Source: Cytophagales bacterium (lineage in GTDB: Bacteria; Bacteroidota; Bacteroidia; Cytophagales; Cyclobacteriaceae). Taken from it: a DNA stretch of 64,000 nucleotides. A program made the translations under genes and the position numbers. Under the pieces are notes generated by a model that was given only the letters and a program-made list of their open reading frames with translations, was not told the origin of the DNA and made no database searches. Position 1 is the stretch's first letter, and each line of letters begins with the position of its first letter. The stretch spans positions 22,927 through 86,926 of the forward strand of contig JADBYK010000026.1 of assembly GCA_020403045.1 (NCBI GenBank). Direction: 5' to 3'. Below are positions 60,306 through 64,000 of the stretch, one piece after another.

Positions 60306-62723
60306 ATGTGGACACGCATCGCCCAATTCATCATTAAGTTTAGATTAACACTCATCGGAATTATCCTGCTCATCACCGTATTTATGGGCTACCATGCCAC
60401 GAAAGTACAGATGAGCTACGACTTGGCTCGTACGGTGCCTTTGGATGATCCCGAAATGGTGTTTCTGCAAAAATTCAAAGCCCAGTTTGGGGAAGATGGC
60501 AACATCATAGCCGTGGGCTTGCGAGATAGTGCCATCTATACACTCAATAATTTCAATCGGTTTCGTGAGCTGAACAAAGCCATTCGTGAAATTCCAGGTG
60601 TAAATAATCTATTGAGTTTGCCTGAAGTAAAAATCATTCGAAAGGACACGGCCAATACCCGCTTTTATTTGGATGGTCATTACCCGAAACAGATTAAAGA
60701 TCAAGCCCAGCTCGACAGCCTGATGGGAGCGATCCGGAATCAGAAGTTCTATATGGGGCAGATCGTTAATCAAGAGAATGGCGCCACCATGATGTTGGTC
60801 TCGATCACCAAAGAAGTTATGAATTCGTCTAAACGCATTGCGATGACGAAGGCCTTGGTTGAATTGGGCGATCAATTTACAAAAGACACGGGCATTCAAT
60901 TGCGGTATGCGGGCCTTCCATTTATCCGTGCCATGATGGCCACCGAAGTAAGAAGAGAAATGCAGATTTTCTTGTACCTCTCCGCATTGGTAACAGGCAT
61001 TATTATGTTTTTCTTTTTTCGATCATTCCGTGCTGTCTTATTCTCGATGATTATTATTGGAATTGTGGTGGTGTGGGTGATGGGTACGCTGGCATTGTTC
61101 GGTTACAAAATTACATTGTTGAGTGGCCTGATTCCTCCCGTTATTGTTACTATCGGGATAACGAATGCGATCTACCTACTTAATAAATATCATTTAGAAT
61201 TTGCCAAACGAAGAGATAAAGAGGAAGCGATAGCGGCTGTTGTAAATAAAATGGGCTTGGCCATGTTCCTCACTAACCTCACCGTTGCCATTGGGTTCCT
61301 CACGTTGCTGACGACTGATATTTTGGTGTTGCGCGAATTCGGGATTGTTGCCGGCATCAACATCATGGCGTTGTTTGTGGTGAGCCTGATCATGATACCC
61401 GGTATTTTTTCCTGGCTACCTGAGCCCACACCAAAGCACTTGCGCCATCTCAATTTTAAAATACTGGGTTCCTTTTTGTTTTATGTGGATATTATCGTGC
61501 ATCGGTACCGTCCGGCTATTTACTTTACTTCGTTAGCTATTACGATTGTTGCTGCATTTGGCATGTTGCGGCTGGAGTCGATCTCGTTTATGATGGATGA
61601 CGTGCCAGAGGGCAGTCAGATCAAAAAAGACCTTCAATTTTTTGAGAGTAACTTCAGCGGGATCCTGCCATTGGAGATCGAAGTAAATACGGGTAAGCGA
61701 AGGGGTGTTTTGAATATTAAGAACCTAGAGAAAATAGATGAGTTTGAGAGTTTCATTGATTCGATATCCGTGGTATCCCGCCCCGTGTCTGTTATTAGTT
61801 TGGTGAAGGCATCTAAACAAGCTTTCTACAATTATAACCCGGCCAAATACGCGCTACCAAGTAAGGCTGAGAGCGGATATATTCTCCGCTACATGAAAGG
61901 CCAAACGGACAATACGGGTCTGTTAAAATCTTTTGTAGACTCTACGTTTACAAAAATGCGTATCTCTATGCAGATTGCAGATATCGGCTCTAAGCGGTTG
62001 GATTCTTTGGTGCATGAAGTGATTGAACCACGCATGAATCAAATTTTTGAGGGAACAAATATTCAGACAAGCGTAACGGGAACAACTAAGTTATTTATAA
62101 AGGGAAATAAATTTTTGATTGATAATTTGAAAGAAAGTTTACTGCTTGCTTTTATACTGATCACCTTGTCTATGGCCATGCTATTCTCAAACGTGCGCAT
62201 GATCATCATTTCATTAGTGCCGAATGTGATTGCGTTGATGATTACAGCCGGTATCATGGGCTATCTGGGAATACCCTTAAAGCCAAGCACCGCATTGATT
62301 TTCAGCATCACGTTTGGTATTTCTGTCGATAATTCGATTCGTTTTTTGGCGAAGTACAGACAAGAACAATTGGCCAATGGATTTTTTGTTCCGGTTTCGG
62401 TGAGTGAAAGCATCATGGAGACAGGCAAGAGTATTATCTATACTTCCATCGTGCTGTTTGCCGGATTCATTTTATTTGCTTTTTCATCTTTTGGCGGCAC
62501 GATTGCCTTGGGAGTGCTTACTTCGACTACACTAGTGATTTCGATGTTCACTAATCTTATTTTACTTCCCGCACTCATCATGACGTTCGATAAACCTAAG
62601 AAATCTAAAGGGGAAAAATTGCTGATTGATGATTTCGATCCGGGTTTCTATGGCGAAGAAGAAGACGAAGCCATTGACCTGAGTAAGATCAAGATTCACG
62701 ATAGGGTAGGTTCGGCCGAGTGA
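60306..62723 (+). CDS. MMPL/RND-superfamily lipid exporter
   Basis: An 805-aa transporter with 12 helices in two sets, each preceded by a large periplasmic loop. The start is the ATG at 60306; a TTG two codons earlier is possible. The RND-type sequences include SGLIPPVIVTIGITNAIYLLNKY (first half) and PSTALIFSITFGISVDNSIRFLAKYR (second half), each with the helix-4-type acidic/polar site. The acidic C-terminal tail (GEEEDEA) is cytosolic. Relatives export hydrophobic lipids or hopanoid-like molecules. The cargo is unknown. Confidence 0.9.
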   Translation: MWTRIAQFIIKFRLTLIGIILLITVFMGYHATKVQMSYDLARTVPLDDPEMVFLQKFKAQFGEDGNIIAVGLRDSAIYTLNNFNRFRELNKAIREIPGVNNLLSLPEVKIIRKDTANTRFYLDGHYPKQIKDQAQLDSLMGAIRNQKFYMGQIVNQENGATMMLVSITKEVMNSSKRIAMTKALVELGDQFTKDTGIQLRYAGLPFIRAMMATEVRREMQIFLYLSALVTGIIMFFFFRSFRAVLFSMIIIGIVVVWVMGTLALFGYKITLLSGLIPPVIVTIGITNAIYLLNKYHLEFAKRRDKEEAIAAVVNKMGLAMFLTNLTVAIGFLTLLTTDILVLREFGIVAGINIMALFVVSLIMIPGIFSWLPEPTPKHLRHLNFKILGSFLFYVDIIVHRYRPAIYFTSLAITIVAAFGMLRLESISFMMDDVPEGSQIKKDLQFFESNFSGILPLEIEVNTGKRRGVLNIKNLEKIDEFESFIDSISVVSRPVSVISLVKASKQAFYNYNPAKYALPSKAESGYILRYMKGQTDNTGLLKSFVDSTFTKMRISMQIADIGSKRLDSLVHEVIEPRMNQIFEGTNIQTSVTGTTKLFIKGNKFLIDNLKESLLLAFILITLSMAMLFSNVRMIIISLVPNVIALMITAGIMGYLGIPLKPSTALIFSITFGISVDNSIRFLAKYRQEQLANGFFVPVSVSESIMETGKSIIYTSIVLFAGFILFAFSSFGGTIALGVLTSTTLVISMFTNLILLPALIMTFDKPKKSKGEKLLIDDFDPGFYGEEEDEAIDLSKIKIHDRVGSAE

Positions 62724-63625
62724 TGAATCCCTATAGAGCGCCACAAATAGAGAGCAATTGGTGGAGGATTGTTCTTTATCTATTTCTTTGGATCATTGGC
62801 GTTTTTCTCTTTTCTATACCGCCTTTTATATTTTTTTCTGATTTTCTTGAGGGTGATATTCCGGATGTTCTAATGAACCATCTTGGGTATCAGTCAGCCA
62901 TCCAACTGGCCATGGCTTTAGGGGCTATTGGTGCATCTTGGCTAATGATAAAAGAGATTGAGTACCGTAATTTTTCTTTTTACCGACTCACATTTGTAGG
63001 AAAGTTATTAATTCAAGGTTTCGCAATAGGCGTGATCATGATGCTTTTGTTTTCTTTTTTGGTTGGTGTGCTGGGAGTTATTGAATTTAATTACGTTGGT
63101 CTTTCAACAAGACTGTTGATAAGCTTTTTTCTGTACTTGCTTGTAGCCGTTGCTGAGGAGGTTTTAGTAAGAGGCTATATCCTAACTAACCTTCAAGAAA
63201 AAATGAGTCCATTTTTGGCTCTAGTTGTTTCTTCTTTGTTTTTTGGGTCACTTCATTTGGGGAATCACCATTTCTCATGGATTGGTTTTGCCACGATTTC
63301 ACTTTCAGGATTTTTGATGGGACTATTGACCTTAAAAACGGGGTCTATTTCGGCTGCTGTCGGATTGCATTGGTCATGGAACTATGTACAAGGCCCTGCG
63401 CTGGGTTTTGCTGTAAGTGGGCATCAGGAGATAGGAATATTAAGTCCATTGGCTACAAGTGCAGCCACTTTCTCAGGTGGCAAATTTGGTGCAGAGGGCT
63501 CAGCACTGATGACGATCTTATCTTTACTAACAGCTATTGGGGGTTGCTACTATTTATTTGATAGGAAACTTTTCTTCGGCTCAAAAAGAGTTTTTCCCAA
63601 ACCCGAATTTTCCGAAGAGAAATAG
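62723..63625 (+). CDS. CPBP-family intramembrane metalloprotease
   Basis: A 300-aa polytopic protein of the CPBP (CAAX protease and bacteriocin-processing) family. Motif 1 is EEVLVR (Glu145, Glu146, Arg150), motif 2 is FFGSLH (His178) and motif 3 is the HWSWN stretch (His216, Asn220). These residues form the metal-bound glutamate active site. The ATG at 62723 overlaps the last base of the upstream stop (TGATG); the GTG three bases earlier is less likely. The substrate is unknown. Confidence 0.92.
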   Translation: MNPYRAPQIESNWWRIVLYLFLWIIGVFLFSIPPFIFFSDFLEGDIPDVLMNHLGYQSAIQLAMALGAIGASWLMIKEIEYRNFSFYRLTFVGKLLIQGFAIGVIMMLLFSFLVGVLGVIEFNYVGLSTRLLISFFLYLLVAVAEEVLVRGYILTNLQEKMSPFLALVVSSLFFGSLHLGNHHFSWIGFATISLSGFLMGLLTLKTGSISAAVGLHWSWNYVQGPALGFAVSGHQEIGILSPLATSAATFSGGKFGAEGSALMTILSLLTAIGGCYYLFDRKLFFGSKRVFPKPEFSEEK

Positions 63626-63698
63626 ATCGCAGTCTGTCATGAAGATTTTGAAATCCAATCGGTTGTCCGCCTCCACCTTCCAATAGTAGTTGCAGCAC

Positions 63699-64000
63699 TT
63701 AGTATAAAAAGCCCAGTAGCCATAGGGGTATTTTGTTGAGCAGGCCTGCCTCCAGATCATCAGCTACTACAAAACTGTGTGGTGTGCTTTTTATTTGATT
63801 AGTGCTTTTGTCTTTACCTCCTATTTCAAAGGTGTAGGTTTCGTCAATTAAAAAATCGCCTGTGAGTGGCAGTGCCACGCTATGCCCAGCATTTACTAGT
63901 TGGTTCATAGCAAACGTTTCGCGTTGGGTGCCACGGTTTGCTTTTTCGGGTGAGAGTACATCCTGCAGGTTGGTGTTTTCAAGGTAAATTTTATCGGGCT
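63699..64000 (-). CDS. C-terminal part of a DUF4143-type AAA ATPase (5' end outside window)
   Basis: The minus-strand frame is open from the window edge to a stop at 63699, so about 100 residues of the C-terminus are visible. KIYLENTNLQDVLS, NRGTQRETFAMNQL, GDFLIDETYTFEIGGKDK, FVVADDLEAG and the ending NKIPLWLLGFLY match the DUF4143 region of the AAA-family ATPases common in Bacteroidota. The P-loop domain lies outside the window. Its function is unknown. Confidence 0.85.
   Translation of the reverse strand, partial: PDKIYLENTNLQDVLSPEKANRGTQRETFAMNQLVNAGHSVALPLTGDFLIDETYTFEIGGKDKSTNQIKSTPHSFVVADDLEAGLLNKIPLWLLGFLY

Overview
The window looks like a chromosomal segment of a Bacteroidota bacterium, most likely of the Cytophagales. 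Seen in the sequence: repeated matches to the Bacteroidota -7 promoter element TAnnTTTG, few Shine-Dalgarno-like sites, a long NusB, a DUF1573 lipoprotein, a bacterial GGGP-synthase homologue, a CarboxypepD_reg-like remnant and the C-terminus of a DUF4143-type ATPase. No rRNA, tRNA, CRISPR array or intact insertion sequence was recognised.

Layout. (1) 1-562: end of a membrane glycosyltransferase. (2) 563-1228: gene-free stretch ending in a promoter. (3) 1229-28363: a long, densely packed, AT-rich surface-polysaccharide locus, all on the + strand. It holds GDP-fucose genes, a pseudaminic-acid-like nonulosonate (NulO) pathway with an acetamidino-forming module (PseA/HisH2/HisF2) and a fused cytidylyltransferase-aminotransferase, a Wzx flippase, a GT52 sialyltransferase-like enzyme, several polymerase/ligase-like membrane proteins, WecG/TagA, and two polyprenyl-phosphate sugar-phosphate transferases. 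(4) 28370-47380: housekeeping and envelope genes (pheS, 3-hydroxyacyl-CoA dehydrogenase, ABC exporter, nusB, ytxH, DUF1573, yajC, ybbR, coaE, tripartite RND pump, scpA, dxs, hydrolase, zinc-ribbon membrane protein). (5) 47456-55013, minus strand: a small protein, a decayed gene split by a repeat, a Kdo module (KdsC-like phosphatase, transaldolase-CBS fusion, KdsA), GGGP synthase, two small envelope-associated proteins, a biotinyl-domain protein, a Kef-type antiporter and a tandem UspA. (6) 55506-63625, plus strand: glyS, LURP-one-like protein, dGTPase, fatty acid hydroxylase, MMPL/RND exporter, CPBP protease. (7) a truncated ATPase at the right edge.

How the genes fit. The polysaccharide locus has most parts needed to build a repeat unit on polyprenyl phosphate, decorate it with an acetamidino-nonulosonate and fucose, flip it and polymerise it; no PseG was recognised. 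The minus-strand Kdo module is the most unusual part. Between kdsA and a kdsC-like gene, where arabinose-5-phosphate isomerase (KdsD = SIS + two CBS) would be expected, lies a fructose-6-phosphate-aldolase/transaldolase barrel joined to a KdsD-like CBS pair. I propose it is a non-homologous source of arabinose 5-phosphate, or a regulator of it.

At the DNA level there are two copies (47805-47949 and 55121-55260) of a roughly 140-bp, four-hairpin element flanked by 5-bp TTnAA direct repeats. One copy sits in frame inside a decayed gene. Two other small inverted-repeat families are present, and one of them supplies the hydrophobic core of two signal peptides.
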